Shown here piece after piece: positions 23,793-34,502 of a stretch of 64,000 nucleotides of DNA. Both the position numbers and the translations under genes were made by a program. Position 1 is the first letter of the stretch, and the number at the start of each line of letters is the position of its first letter. The notes under the pieces were generated by a model. That model saw nothing but the letters and a program-made list of their open reading frames with translations, had not been told where the DNA came from and made no database searches. The DNA is from Primula veris (taxonomy: Eukaryota > Streptophyta > Magnoliopsida > Ericales > Primulaceae), in NCBI GenBank assembly GCA_963682055.1, contig OY821749.1:6064336-6128335 (forward strand), read 5' to 3'.

Positions 23793-26027
23793 TCATGCTC
23801 GGAGCCCTACTGAGGTTGCACACAGCCTCAGTTTGTCGATTGTAACAGTCTTCGTTAGCATATCGGCGGGGTTCTTAGCGCTCTCAATTTTCTCTAGCGC
23901 GAAGATTCCATCTTCCAGAACAGCCCGGATAAAATGGTAACGAATCTGTATGTGCTTTGTGCGTGAATGGAATACAGGGTTCTTAGCTAGCTGAACTGCA
24001 CTTTGACTATCACAGTGCAGAACTCCCTTGTCGGTCCTCTGACCGAGCTCCTCTAAGAAACCTTGCAACCAAATCATCTCTTTGCTTGCTTCCGTCATCG
24101 CGACGTACTCAGCCTCTGTGGTCGACAGTGCAACGATCTTTTGCAGCTTCGATGTCCAACTCACAGCAGTACCACCGTAGGTACAAACACATCTTGTTGT
24201 GCTCTTTCGGCTGTCCAGATCACCGGCCATGTCAGCATCCACATAGCCGTGCAGGCCTTCCGAGGTCTTTCGGAAACATAATGCCGAACTCACGGTACCC
24301 GAGAGATATCTCAATATCCACTTCACAGCTTCCCAATGGTGCTTTCCTGGGTTACTCATGTAACGACTGACAACTCCCACTGCATGGGCAATGTCTGGTC
24401 TTGTACACACCATAGCGTACATCAAGCTACCAATTGCTGAAGCGTAGGGTATGTTCAACATACGATCATTTCCTTCCTCGTCCGAGGGTGATTGTTCCTT
24501 CGACAAGCTAAAGTGTGCGGCTAGCGGTGAGCCTACAGCTTTGGCATCACTCATGCTAAAACGTGCCAATACTTTCTTCACATACTCGGCTTGTGACAGA
24601 AACAGGGACCCATCTGTTCCTCGAGATATCCTCATACCGAGGATCTGATTTGCGGCACCCAAATCCTTCATCTCGAACTGTTTCGCCAACTGTTGCTTCA
24701 CCTTGTTAATCTCAACAAGGCTCGACCCGGCGAGCAACATGTCATCTACGTACAACAGTAGTATGACATAAGAAGAGTTCTCAAATCTCTTCACGAAACA
24801 GCAGTGATCGCTATCACTTCTTTCGAACCCGGTATCCGCCATGAAACTGTCAAACTTCTTATACCACTGCCGTGGTGCTTGTTTTAACCCGTACAAGCTC
24901 TTCCGCAGTTTGCAGACCAGTTTCTCTTTTCCCTTTTCGGCAAACCCTTCAGGTTGGAGCATGTAAATTTCCTCATCGAGATCTCCATGGAGAAAGGCAG
25001 TTTTCACATCTAACTGCTCGAGATGAAGATTCACATTTACAACAATGCTCAACAATAGCCGAATAGTCGTTAACTTTACAACTGGTGAAAAGATCTCGGT
25101 GTAGTCAATTCCTGCCTTTTGCTGGAACCCTTTGACTACTAGGCGTGCCTTATACCGTTTCGTGCCGTCTTGTTCCTCCTTCAGTCGGAACACCCATTTA
25201 TTGCTCAGTGCCCTCTTCCCCTTGGGCAGTTTGGCTAACTGCCAAGTCACATTCTTCTCAAGTGACTTCATCTCATCCTTCATCGCGAGCTCCCACTTGC
25301 TCGAGTCTTTCAGCTCCAGAGCTTCTTCTCTACTTTCGGGCTCTCCTGCATCACTGAGCAATATGTAATGCAGGGAAGGAGAGTATCGGGCAGGAGGTCT
25401 CCTCACGCGATGACCTCGGCCCAATTCAGGTCGGGGAGTTTGGGGCAGCTCCTCGGCCTCTTCAGCATCTGCTGGTCGGTTGTCGAGCACCACTGGCTCA
25501 TCTTCAATGTCATTTTCCAACATTCTTGGAAACGCATTCATGTCGACCATACCATTTTCCTCGGACGGGAGCGCATCTTCTTCCACTACTACATTTTGAC
25601 AATCTTTGTACAAAATGCTTTCGTTGAAGATGACATCCTTACTGCGAATGATCCTCTTTGCTTGACCATCCCAGAAGCGATATCCAAATTCAGCTCCACC
25701 GTACCCTACAAAGTAACACACTTTGGATTTCGAGTCAAGCTTGGTACGTTCATTTATGTCGACGTGAATATATGACAGACAACCGAACACTCGCAAGTGT
25801 TCATACGAGATAGGCTCTCCTATCCACACTTCCTCGGGAATCCTCCTCTCTAGGGGCACTGAGGATCCGCGGTTAATGAGGTAAACCGCCGTGCTTACTG
25901 CATGTGCCCACAAGGCTTTGGACAACCCACTTTGCAGTCTCATACTCCTAGCACGCTCATTGATTGTTCGGTTCATTCGCTCGGCCACGCCATTCTGCTG
26001 TGGCGTTCTTCGGATGGTCTTCTCCAT
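23793..26027 (-). CDS. Copia polyprotein, rest of integrase, reverse transcriptase and RNase H
   Basis: 744-residue open frame, same frame as the upstream part. It starts after a second nonsense codon (TAG at 26075-26073). It contains the integrase C-terminal half (RTPQQNGVAERMN), reverse transcriptase with YVDDM near residue 425, and RNase H (ADMAGD, ALSTTEAEYVA). The ATG at 26027 is internal to the original polyprotein and is unlikely to be a natural start. Confidence 0.88.
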   Translation of the reverse strand: MEKTIRRTPQQNGVAERMNRTINERARSMRLQSGLSKALWAHAVSTAVYLINRGSSVPLERRIPEEVWIGEPISYEHLRVFGCLSYIHVDINERTKLDSKSKVCYFVGYGGAEFGYRFWDGQAKRIIRSKDVIFNESILYKDCQNVVVEEDALPSEENGMVDMNAFPRMLENDIEDEPVVLDNRPADAEEAEELPQTPRPELGRGHRVRRPPARYSPSLHYILLSDAGEPESREEALELKDSSKWELAMKDEMKSLEKNVTWQLAKLPKGKRALSNKWVFRLKEEQDGTKRYKARLVVKGFQQKAGIDYTEIFSPVVKLTTIRLLLSIVVNVNLHLEQLDVKTAFLHGDLDEEIYMLQPEGFAEKGKEKLVCKLRKSLYGLKQAPRQWYKKFDSFMADTGFERSDSDHCCFVKRFENSSYVILLLYVDDMLLAGSSLVEINKVKQQLAKQFEMKDLGAANQILGMRISRGTDGSLFLSQAEYVKKVLARFSMSDAKAVGSPLAAHFSLSKEQSPSDEEGNDRMLNIPYASAIGSLMYAMVCTRPDIAHAVGVVSRYMSNPGKHHWEAVKWILRYLSGTVSSALCFRKTSEGLHGYVDADMAGDLDSRKSTTRCVCTYGGTAVSWTSKLQKIVALSTTEAEYVAMTEASKEMIWLQGFLEELGQRTDKGVLHCDSQSAVQLAKNPVFHSRTKHIQIRYHFIRAVLEDGIFALEKIESAKNPADMLTKTVTIDKLRLCATSVGLRA

Positions 26028-26186
26028 TCGAATGCCTCTCCGAGCACAGAACTCTACGAACTTCGCATCAATCTACTCTCCGCCGTTATCGGACCTCAGA
26101 CACTTGAGTTTATTCCCGGTCTCTAGTTCGACCATGGCCTTCCATTCTTGGAATTTCTTAAACACCTCAGACTTGTGTTTCAAGAA

Positions 26187-27734
26187 TTAGACCCATGTTT
26201 TCCTCGTCGAATCATCGATGAAGGTCACATAGTACCGAGCTCCTCCCAGTGAGGTTACTGGAGATGGTCCCCATACGTCTGAGTGGACCAGTGCTAGCTT
26301 CTCCTCCTTTGGAGCTTTTCCACCTTTCCGGAAGCTCACTTTCTTCTGCTTCCCGAAGATGCAACCTTCACACATATCGAGGTTGACAGACTTCAAGCCT
26401 GGAAGTTTGCTGTCCTTCGCTAACACCTTCATCCTCTTCTCACTCATGTGACCCAACCGTCGATGCCACAGTTCCGAGCAGTCTTGCGACACAGCTGCCG
26501 CCACTGTACACTCCTCATCGGTCGTCATGTACAGTGTACCGACCTTGCTCCCTCGGGCTATCACCATAGCTCCTCGTGAAACTTTCCAAGCTCCACAGCT
26601 AAACGAAATGGAGTGTCTTTCGGCATCAAGTTGACCTACTGAGATCAGATTCTTGGTTAACCTCGGAACATGCCTCACTTTCGTTAGCTTCCATACCGAC
26701 CCGTTTGGAATGCGAATCTTCACATCGCCAGTTCCAACAACATCCAACGCTTCTCCGTCGGCTAGATACACTTTACCGAAATTACCCGCATGGTAATTTT
26801 CAAATAAATCCTTCTGAGCGGTCGTGTGAAATGATGCCCCAGAGTCTAGAATCCATGATTCTATATTTCTCTGTTCGGTAAGCAACAAACAGTCACCCGA
26901 ATCCTCGTCGCTCGCAACATTAACCACGTGATCACGGCCGGTACCCTTCTTCGGCTGCTTGCACTCATGACTGAAGTGCCCCATACCCTGGCAGTTATAG
27001 CACCGAAGATTCTTCTTACTTCGATCGCTATCTTTGCCTCCTCGGCTTTGCCCTCTTCTACCTCGGGATTGCGAACGTCCTCTAACGTCCCATACCCTGG
27101 CCTTACCCCGGTCTCTTGAATCCACGTTCAAGGCTGCTCCATCATTTGAGCATTCACCCATGTCTAATCTCCTGAGTTCCTCAGCGAGTATTTGATCTCG
27201 GATGCCGTTGTAAGTCAGTTTCTCCTTTCCAATTGAGTTGCTAACAGCAGCTCGCATGAATTCCCAACTGTTCGGTAAAGAGGCTAGCAGTATAAGGGCT
27301 CTCACTTCGTCTGCAAAAGTTATCTCTACCGCATCCAACTGATTTACGGTGTCGATGAACTTGTTCACGTGATTTGCGACAGGTGTGTCCTCAGCCATGC
27401 GTAGGTTGAACAACTTACGCATGAGATGTACCTTGTTGTTCGCGGATGGTTTCTCATACATGTCGGTGAGGACCTTCATCATCCCCATCGTCGTCGTCTC
27501 TCTTGCGACGTTATGTGCTACACTCCTAGATAGTGTTAGACGGATCACTCCCAACACTTGTCGGTCTAAGAGTTTCCACGCCTCCTCGGTGGTCGTAGTC
27601 GGCCTTTCCTCAAGGAGAAGTGGCTGATGCATCTTCCTCCCGTAGAGGTAGTCCTCTATTTGCATTCTCCAGAATGCGAAGTCCTTCCCGTCGAACTTCT
27701 CGATCCCGTGTGCGGTTCTGTCTTCTTTCGCCAT
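26187..27734 (-). CDS. Copia polyprotein, gag to start of integrase (ends at nonsense codon)
   Basis: 515 residues from the ATG 14 bp past the primer site. It contains a gag region, a zinc knuckle CYNCQGMGHFSHEC near residue 244, the protease motif LDSGAS near 295, and the GAG-pre-integrase zinc motif (LWHRRLGHMSE...CEGCIFGK) around 415-465. The integrase core then begins (VHSDVWGPSP). The frame ends at TAA 26189-26187 where homologous elements continue, so this is a truncated polyprotein. Confidence 0.9.
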   Translation of the reverse strand: MAKEDRTAHGIEKFDGKDFAFWRMQIEDYLYGRKMHQPLLLEERPTTTTEEAWKLLDRQVLGVIRLTLSRSVAHNVARETTTMGMMKVLTDMYEKPSANNKVHLMRKLFNLRMAEDTPVANHVNKFIDTVNQLDAVEITFADEVRALILLASLPNSWEFMRAAVSNSIGKEKLTYNGIRDQILAEELRRLDMGECSNDGAALNVDSRDRGKARVWDVRGRSQSRGRRGQSRGGKDSDRSKKNLRCYNCQGMGHFSHECKQPKKGTGRDHVVNVASDEDSGDCLLLTEQRNIESWILDSGASFHTTAQKDLFENYHAGNFGKVYLADGEALDVVGTGDVKIRIPNGSVWKLTKVRHVPRLTKNLISVGQLDAERHSISFSCGAWKVSRGAMVIARGSKVGTLYMTTDEECTVAAAVSQDCSELWHRRLGHMSEKRMKVLAKDSKLPGLKSVNLDMCEGCIFGKQKKVSFRKGGKAPKEEKLALVHSDVWGPSPVTSLGGARYYVTFIDDSTRKTWV

Positions 27735-27760
27735 CGATCTTTCTCAGCTCTGATACCACT

Positions 27761-28107
27761 TGTTAGGGTCGATACAGGCGAACACAAAGAAAGACAGAAA
27801 ACTTAAACCGAGCACACACTCTTTGATAACGGAGTTCACCCAAATTGGCTACGTCTCCGGGCCGCTACACGTGACACTTAATATTATTAAGAGGATTACA
27901 ATCGTAATCTAGCCTAGTTACAAGCTATGGTTCTCTCGCAAATAGAACTCTTCTCTTTATAATATAGAGGTGTTGTGTAAAGGTGTAATTAAAATACAAG
28001 ATATTGGGGCATATAAATAGAACCCAACATGGGTCATATTACAATTCCAGGCGATGTGGGATAATAAGAAGACATGGCCAAAACTCATTTGGCTCCACAA
28101 CTCAACA
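27761..28107 (-). repeat. Copia 5' LTR
   Basis: 347 bp; differs from the other LTR only at AAAAC/TTAAA and ACGTG/ACAC. The minus-strand promoter here would read through the element away from eIF3c's sense direction. Confidence 0.95.
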
Positions 28108-28277
28108 AGATACTCTTTAATAGGGCAATGGCTCAGCTCGGTTTGTGTGCGTTTAGGGTGGGATTAATTGCGGAAGCACATGGTTGTCTTTCTGAGCTAT
28201 ACTCGGGTGGAAGAGTGAGAGAGTTACTTGCTCAAGGTGTTTCACAAAACCGATGGCATGAGAAAACTCCTGAACAG
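28108..28277 (+). CDS. eIF3c exon 2, part downstream of the insertion
   Basis: Starts with the second target-site copy AGATA (28108-28112), then continues the eIF3c sequence [17 protein letters not shown] through ELLAQGVSQ to a GAACAG/GTATCT donor. Reading frame and conservation are intact. Confidence 0.9.
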
Positions 28278-28350
28278 GTATCTTGCTCTTTTGCTTACGT
28301 TGCATTTAGCTTTTTTATTGCTTATGAAACAATAATGACATGCCTACTGT

Positions 28351-30080
28351 CACTACAAGAAAGAATACTTTTAGCAATAGAAATAATTGTTGCGAAAATT
28401 CTTTTTTTTTTTTGCTTAAACGAACTGCAACAGAAATTTTGTCGTTCCCAGTTCATTGCTAGAACCCCATGACGAGGAAGTCTGTGGCAACTAGGTAAGG
28501 AATAGTTGCAAAATATTTATTTTATGCAACAGAATATTATGAATATTCTGTTGCCAATCCAAACTATTATTGTTGCCAATAAGAGAGATTATTTCGATGT
28601 TACTCTTACCTTTGCAATTTGATCATTTTTCACTGTTGGCGTAAAACTATTTCTATTGTAAGTCTAATTTTTTTTTTGTATAGTCACCATTTTATCTTTG
28701 TTTCCAGAATTTTGTTTATTTTGATATATAGATGTATATATAAATTAATTGTGAAAACATTTTCAGTTTTTTTTTACCATTGGGTCATTTGAATCAATTA
28801 AACAAAAACAGTTTAACTATTAAAAGTAATCTTGTTCAGTCTGAGATTCTATTTTCTTCTCTCTGCGGAAACGAATATTTGATATCGTGATTTGTTTATT
28901 TGGTCTGTTCTTGAAATAACCTGTGGTAGTTTTAAATTATAAGTTTCAAAATAATGCCAAGTTTATTTTAAAAAACATAAGCGAGTTCAAACCCTTAAGA
29001 TAACATGTTTGAAGAGAATGATCAAACATATATTTTTTCAATAGTCATAACAAAAACATAAAACTGTACGAAATTGAGGGTGGGATTGCGTTCATAGATA
29101 CAGAAGAAAGACGTATTGAAATGATCCTTTAAAACCAAAGGCCAAAATATTTTAAATGTTGCTTTCAGATAATAAGTAGTAACTGTTGTGTTCGACAGTA
29201 TATTTATAATACTTGCGGAAATAAAACTAGAGTGGAGAGTCGTGGGGCTAAGAAGTTGTAATGGAGACAGAGTTTAGTGCTTGCTAGATAATTTGTACTC
29301 ATCATCTTCCATACAAAAATAGTTGTCCAAAATAAATAATAACTAATCTATTCGTTTTAAAATATTGACGCTCTATATATCTATATGCAATTTTAACTGT
29401 CAAATATATCATATTGAAATGTAAATTTTTAAAATTTGTTCATATAGCTTAACATTTGAACTATGTGATTAATTTTTAAAAAATTCAATTTCAACTTAAA
29501 TATGAATTATTTATCGATCAGAATTGCACTTAATTTGTATTAACCCAAGCAATTTGGGAAGAGGAACTATAGAATAACTGTGGAGTTTTCATAAAACCTG
29601 GTGTATTTGTCAGAACTTTATGAGTACCATGTTATTATTACATGATTTCGGTGCTCTAAAATACATTATTTTGACGTTAGTACTATGCTATTTAATATTT
29701 AACAAAATATATATAATTTTCTGTTAATTGGTGTTTTCATTAAAGAATTAGATAAAAATATTTCTATTGAATAATGAATTTGTTTACAACAAGATATCAT
29801 ATATTTGGGAAAAATACTCGTTAGCAACAATCTTAACAATGTTGTTAAATACCAGTATTTTAGCAATAACTCATTCTTGTTGTTGCTTAAAATTTACTAT
29901 ATTACTGTAATAAAAAATCTCTATGTTGCCAAAGGAACCTATTCAACAATAAAATCTATTTTAGCGTCAAAAAGTATACAAGACGCCAACAAAATAAAAT
30001 TATGTTGCAAGATTTTTTTTTGCCAAATCTGCATTTTAGTATGTGTTTTATTTGATCTTTTAACACTGGCGTCTTTATAG
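28351..30080. mobile_element. CACTA-like element remnant (left end clear, right end not found)
   Basis: CACTACAAGAAAGAATACTT at 28351 matches the CACTACAAGAAA terminus of plant En/Spm elements. Sub-terminal motifs (TTAGCAATA, GTTGC, GCAACAGA) follow, and a similar cluster (TTAGCAAC, GTTGCTTA, GTTGCCAA) is found at about 29815-30010, suggesting the other end. A matching CTTGTAGTG terminus was not seen, so the right border is a guess. No transposase. Confidence 0.4.
29348..29565. mobile_element. Stowaway-like MITE, copy 2
   Basis: Inverted and diverged relative of the element at 14993-15224. It shares AAATTTTTAAAATTTGTTCA and the neighbouring ACTATGTGATTAATTTTT (the other copy has the complement), and its ends still resemble the first copy's termini. 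Confidence 0.65.
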
Positions 30081-31099
30081 TTAGATTTTGCGTAGATTGG
30101 TATCTATGTTATGAAACTTATAATAGTTTGGTGTATTTATCGAGAAATCTGATAGTTTGGTGTAGAAAAAGGGAAATAAATGTTGGGAGTTTTTAATTTG
30201 GAGTTTGTAGGAGCAGTGAAGTCTTGGTTTTGTCAACAGAGCCTTTCAGCTCACCGGTGCTTAAGTGGTTGTTCACATAAGCCTGAATACATGATTTTGT
30301 AGTATTTTGCGGAAGTAAATTATATATTTTCACTAAGAATTATTGAATTCTCTCTGTTGTTAGTTAAGTTAATGGGTCTAATTGTGTATGTCTTGATAAT
30401 AGTTTGAAGCACAACGTTATTATTGTTGTAGCCTTCTTTTGCAAAGCATATCTCATTTAGTTAAATTTCACATTTTGTTTTGCCATTCACGATATTGGTT
30501 CGTATGTCAGTATTGCTATCTTTGTTTTGATTTTTGTAATGATTGTGAACTCTTACAATAGAATGGTAGATTATGATGCTGGTAAAGGTTTTTTTAAGGA
30601 CTTGATTGTCAGTCTTTATTTTCTTAACCGGATACTAAATAATAAACACAACACAGACAGAAGAAAGATAGTACGCCTGTCCTAATTGGGTAGTCATTGT
30701 ATATGAAACTAACATGAGGATGATGCTGTTTGGGTAGTCGTTTCTAATGTAAAACATTGTTTGAAGAGTGGTTATAAAGTGCATAACTAACCAATATATT
30801 ATTTTACTTAGAACCATTCCCTGATTTGTTAAAATATTAGCTTCCTGCGTAGATCATGTTGCGTGTAGTTGAAATTATTTTTCCATTATCTCTCTACGAG
30901 ACTACATATGTATGCTCATAGGTATGCCAAACACACCTGATTCCTTTTTGTTAAGTCCAGGCTTTAAATTGTTGGTCAAATTTCCTTGTTATCGTTTTGG
31001 CAGTGGAAAGATTAATAATGACCTGATTTGTATTCACTTATTCACCTTAAATTTCAGTGTTCAGTTCATTTTAACCAATTTTTCCCTCCCGGATAACAG

Positions 31100-31987
31100 G
31101 AAAGGTTGGAAAGGAGACGACAAATGCCATACCACTTGCACATGAACCTGGAACTTCTAGAAGCTGTCCACCTCATATGCGCCATGCTTCTCGAAGTCCC
31201 TAACATGGCTTCTAACACCAATGAAGCCAGGCGCCACCTCGTCAGCAAGAACTTCCGCCGCCTCCTGGAAGTGTGTGAGAAACAAACCTTCATGGGCCCA
31301 CCTGAAAACGTCCGAGACCACATAGTAACAGCCACATATGCCCTAAGGAAGGGAGACTATCAGACATCCTTTAACGTGATCAAGTCACTAGACGCTTGGA
31401 ACCTCATTAAGAACCGTGAAAGTGTGCTCAAAATGGTAAACTCCAAGTTGAAAGAAGCAGCTCTGAGAATTTACGTTTTTAATTACTTTTCAACTTATAG
31501 TTCTTTGAGCCTTGATCAACTTGCTGAGATGTTTGATCTATCGGAAAGTGAGATACATCGTATAGTTAGTAAGATGATGGCGACGGAGGAGTTACACGCC
31601 AACTGGGATCAACATAGTCGGTCTATAATATTTGATAATGATGCACATACAAGGTTGCAAAATCTAGCTTTCCAGTTGGTTGAGAAGTTGTCCGTTTTAG
31701 CAGAGTGTAACGAAAGGGCAATGGATGGTATGTTAGGTGGTGGTGTTATTCTTGATGGGAGGAGAAGAGATGGGGGAGACTATGTTACGTCTACGGTAGG
31801 CCGTGCTGGGAAGTGGCTTGATAGGCCTTCTTCAGGACAAAGTTACCGTGGTAAGTCAAGAAGTGGCGTCTTAGGAGGGTATTTGAGTAGTGGTGGGAAG
31901 AGTTATAGTGGTGGTTCTTCAAGGGGATCTCAGACGAATGTTAGTTCGCAGATGGTTCGCTTGAACAGGAGTTCCGTCCGTGTTTAG
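31100..31987 (+). CDS. eIF3c exon 3 (PCI region and C-terminus)
   Basis: The exon follows an acceptor (GGATAACAG) in phase 0 and encodes 295 residues plus stop. The PCI/winged-helix part contains SLDQLAEMFDLSESEIHRIV; the tail is Gly/Ser/Arg-rich (GKSYSGGSSRGSQ), typical of plant eIF3c. Stop TAG at 31985-31987. Confidence 0.93.
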   Translation, partial: ERLERRRQMPYHLHMNLELLEAVHLICAMLLEVPNMASNTNEARRHLVSKNFRRLLEVCEKQTFMGPPENVRDHIVTATYALRKGDYQTSFNVIKSLDAWNLIKNRESVLKMVNSKLKEAALRIYVFNYFSTYSSLSLDQLAEMFDLSESEIHRIVSKMMATEELHANWDQHSRSIIFDNDAHTRLQNLAFQLVEKLSVLAECNERAMDGMLGGGVILDGRRRDGGDYVTSTVGRAGKWLDRPSSGQSYRGKSRSGVLGGYLSSGGKSYSGGSSRGSQTNVSSQMVRLNRSSVRV

Positions 31988-31989
31988 AG

Positions 31990-32905
31990 AGAAGAGAGAG
32001 TAGGCAGATCTTATTTTTAGCGTGTTTTTGCTTTTGCTGTTCTGATAGTAGTTCTATCTTTTGAAGTCTTTATTTGTGTTTTAAGATCGATATCTGCACC
32101 GAGCAAGAGACTTTTAGGAATTTTTTATTTCTGACATATACTCTTTTATTATGACTAGTGAAGGTTTTCAGACCTAAAAATACATGATGTTCTCACTGTG
32201 CCTTCATGTGATATTGTATCATATGCCGTGATAGGTTATTGCCTGTGTTATATGCGTTCCATGATCTTACATGAATCTTTTGTTAGTAGCATTAAATAGT
32301 TTACATTTTTATACAGTTCTGCAAGTATTCAGTAATAATGGTTCTGTAAGTATATACATTTTCAGACAGAACTATATACTTTTTCAAACGGTTCTGTAAT
32401 TATTTGCTGTTGTCCGAATTTGCAAGTTCAGGTAGGTACTTTTAGAATGCAGAAAAGATAATTGTGAGAATACGAAACGAAAATTAGTAGCTCATAGCAT
32501 AAGAGTCACAATCTATCTGATTGAACAAATCTGGTGCAAATGATAAGTTGATAACTGTCGACTCGCAATTTATAGCTTTGTCTAGACTGCTATTCAATAT
32601 AATCACAAGTTGGTTGTTCCACAATTTAATAAAGCAAGATTTGGCTGGTGTACAAAATGTAAAGGTTCACATGTAAATACAAGACAAGTCGTGTTCAATC
32701 TTTCGTCTGAATCGTGCCCTTATGGACAAACACATTCCTTATTTAATATTATTAGTGAATAGTGATACATGAAATTTGTTTGTTTGTTCATAAATACATG
32801 AAATTTTTAGAACTAAAGCATATGGTGAAGGGAATGACCCCATACTCTTCAAAACACCCCCTTTATCACTTGACTTGAAATCATTGTTTTCTGTAATGAT
32901 ACTTT
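31990..32905. other. eIF3c 3' flank and intergenic DNA
   Basis: Presumed 3' UTR and terminator of eIF3c, then unremarkable AT-rich DNA with short GTTCTGTAAGTAT-type repeats near 32335-32400. No gene seen. Confidence 0.5.
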
Positions 32906-32911
32906 GGGCAG

Positions 32912-33351
32912 TGTAGTTTAAAATATATCATCCAACATCGGTAGTGTAAATTACGTTTGTATACTTAGTTAAACAGTTTTCTAGGGTGAGTTGTATCTAT
33001 GAAGATGTTATATTTGATATCAGAGCCGACACCACAATTCAATACATATGACACGCAGTGCGTCAAAAGAGAGACGTCGGGATTGTAGTGTTCGACCGGA
33101 GCTAGTCTGCTAGTACAAAGCCCGCCCACGAGGCGCAGAAGGAAGGACGCCGGGATTGCAGTGTTCGACCAGGACTAGAGATGAGAACAAGGTCTGCCTG
33201 CGTGGTCGCAGGTTGCGAAGAATGGTGGATTGTAATCATGGTAAGGGTAGTGTAGTTTAAACTTTAAACTACATTATTAAACATCGATAATGTAAACTAC
33301 ATTTGTGTTATATGTTCTACAGGCACCCTCACTTCTACATATGAGAATGTT
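32912..33351 (+). mobile_element. TRIM-like miniature LTR retroelement
   Basis: Two diverged direct repeats of about 100 bp both start TGTAGTTTAAA (32912 and 33251), contain an AACATCGxTAxTGTAAA block, and end near ATGTTA. Between them lie a primer-site-like TTGATATCAGAGCC right after the first repeat and a GC-richer 240-bp interior. The interior has a doubled segment (GGGATTGTAGTGTTCGACC and GGGATTGCAGTGTTCGACC). Size and layout fit a terminal-repeat retrotransposon in miniature. Target duplication not identified. Confidence 0.5.
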
Positions 33352-33354
33352 ACT

Positions 33355-34497
33355 TCCTCTCACATATTCGTTAAGGGATAAGTATTAAGTACTACAGTAA
33401 AATCTCTATACAATCATATTATGGAGAACACGAAAAAATATTACTATATGTAGATTATTCCTATATAGAGTTTACATATTAAAAAAATAAAAAATAAAAA
33501 AGCTTTCATGTCAAGAAGCTTGTAAAATGCTTGACAAGTTAGAAATGTTTTGGTTTCAACAAGATGGTATCCATGTCGACGAGCTAATATGGACGCGCAA
33601 GTTAAAAGATGTGGTATCAACACAAAAAATTAAGTTATCATCGCAAACAAACTTACATAAGTATTTTACATCATCATAAATTTATTGTAACTATATATAT
33701 ATATTTTTGTAATAAAATGTATTTTATTCCTATAAGAATGTGGATTTATAACTAACGAGACTATAAAAAACTACAGAATATGACAATAGAGAGTTTATTT
33801 CTATTTTAATCCGAATTGAGACTGAGATTTTTTTTATTACTATAAAGATGTTATTCGTATATGAAGTATTCTTATATAGAGGTTTTACTTTAAATAGATA
33901 CATTTAAACCATTTTTGTGAAATTTTCCCTTATTTCAGAAACACCATTTTTTTTTAAACGGCATAAACAAACAATTGAAAATAGAATGCCGTATAGGTAA
34001 TCAGTCATCATCTCTGACATTCTTCCTCATCGGAACCTGTATTTTCCTGATGTAGCAAATTTAACTAAATATTAAGCTAATCTATTGCCAAGTTATTGTT
34101 GTCTTCATTAAGCAAGTTTTGAGAAGCGGAAAAGGTTAATGTGCGATGTCAGAACTGAACAAACAGAAATAATAACCTAACTAGTAACATGTAAGATTTC
34201 ATTTATATGACACGACAAAAGAATTAATCACTCCAATTAAAAAAGCGCAAAAGCTGAAGTTCAATATTGAGTTTGCTACAGCCCACAAGCACATTAAGAT
34301 TACATTCAAAATACTAATAATGGAAGTAATCGACTGTCACGTTACATTGTTATATGTACTGTACTTAGTTTCTTTTACAAGTTTTTTTTTTTTTTTTTTT
34401 TTACGAATGGACATTGATAGGATATGTCTCATGTAAGCACGATTGTATATCATTTCTGTCTCACCAAGTAATCTTTTAAAAAAATGAATATTGATTA
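33355..34497. other. AT-rich intergenic DNA
   Basis: No gene recognised. A 22-bp poly-T run sits near 34381-34402. A 27-bp segment (starts GTCTCACCAAGTAATC) at 34458-34484 is repeated on the other side of the solo LTR at 35978. Confidence 0.45.
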
Positions 34498-34502
34498 TTA
34501 TT

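Larger units (their letters stand above)
23267..28107 (-). mobile_element. Ty1/copia LTR retrotransposon in an eIF3c exon
   Basis: Complete 4841-bp element with 347-bp LTRs (TG...CA) and target duplication AGATA (23262-23266, 28108-28112). Domain order gag, protease, integrase, RT, RNase H on the minus strand defines copia. A primer site TGGTATCAGAGC (initiator tRNA-Met) lies just inside the 5' LTR. A purine-rich tract (AAGTGGGAGA) precedes the 3' LTR. The LTRs differ at 2 of 347 positions, so the insertion is recent. The lineage resembles Tnt1/Tork-type elements (inference). Two nonsense codons suggest it cannot now move by itself. Confidence 0.95.
28278..31099 (+). other. eIF3c intron 2
   Basis: 2822-bp GT-AG intron. 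It contains a CACTA-like terminus at its start and a Stowaway-like MITE in its middle; the rest is AT-rich and non-coding. Confidence 0.85.
20348..31987 (+). pseudogene. eIF3 subunit C gene, split by a copia retrotransposon
   Basis: eIF3c is a core subunit of translation initiation factor 3, bridging the 40S ribosome and other factors in the cytoplasm. Coding parts are 20348-20371 (MVSKFWDQ), 21659-23266, 28113-28277 and 31100-31987, with two GT-AG introns (20372-21658 and 28278-31099). Recognisable plant eIF3c segments include [17 protein letters not shown]-type text, [21 protein letters not shown] text, [36 protein letters not shown] and RRRQMPYHLHMNLELLEA, with a PCI/winged-helix region near residue 735 (LSLDQLAEMFDLSE). 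The acidic N-terminus and Gly/Arg/Ser-rich C-terminus are usual. Without the insert the parts add up to 894 codons, close to the ~900 residues of plant eIF3c, with no other defect. As assembled, translation would stop a few bases into the LTR (TGTTAG). Confidence 0.93.

Noticed and set aside
24063..26190. Many plus-strand ORFs across the copia pol region
   Set aside because: Shadows of the minus-strand polyprotein.
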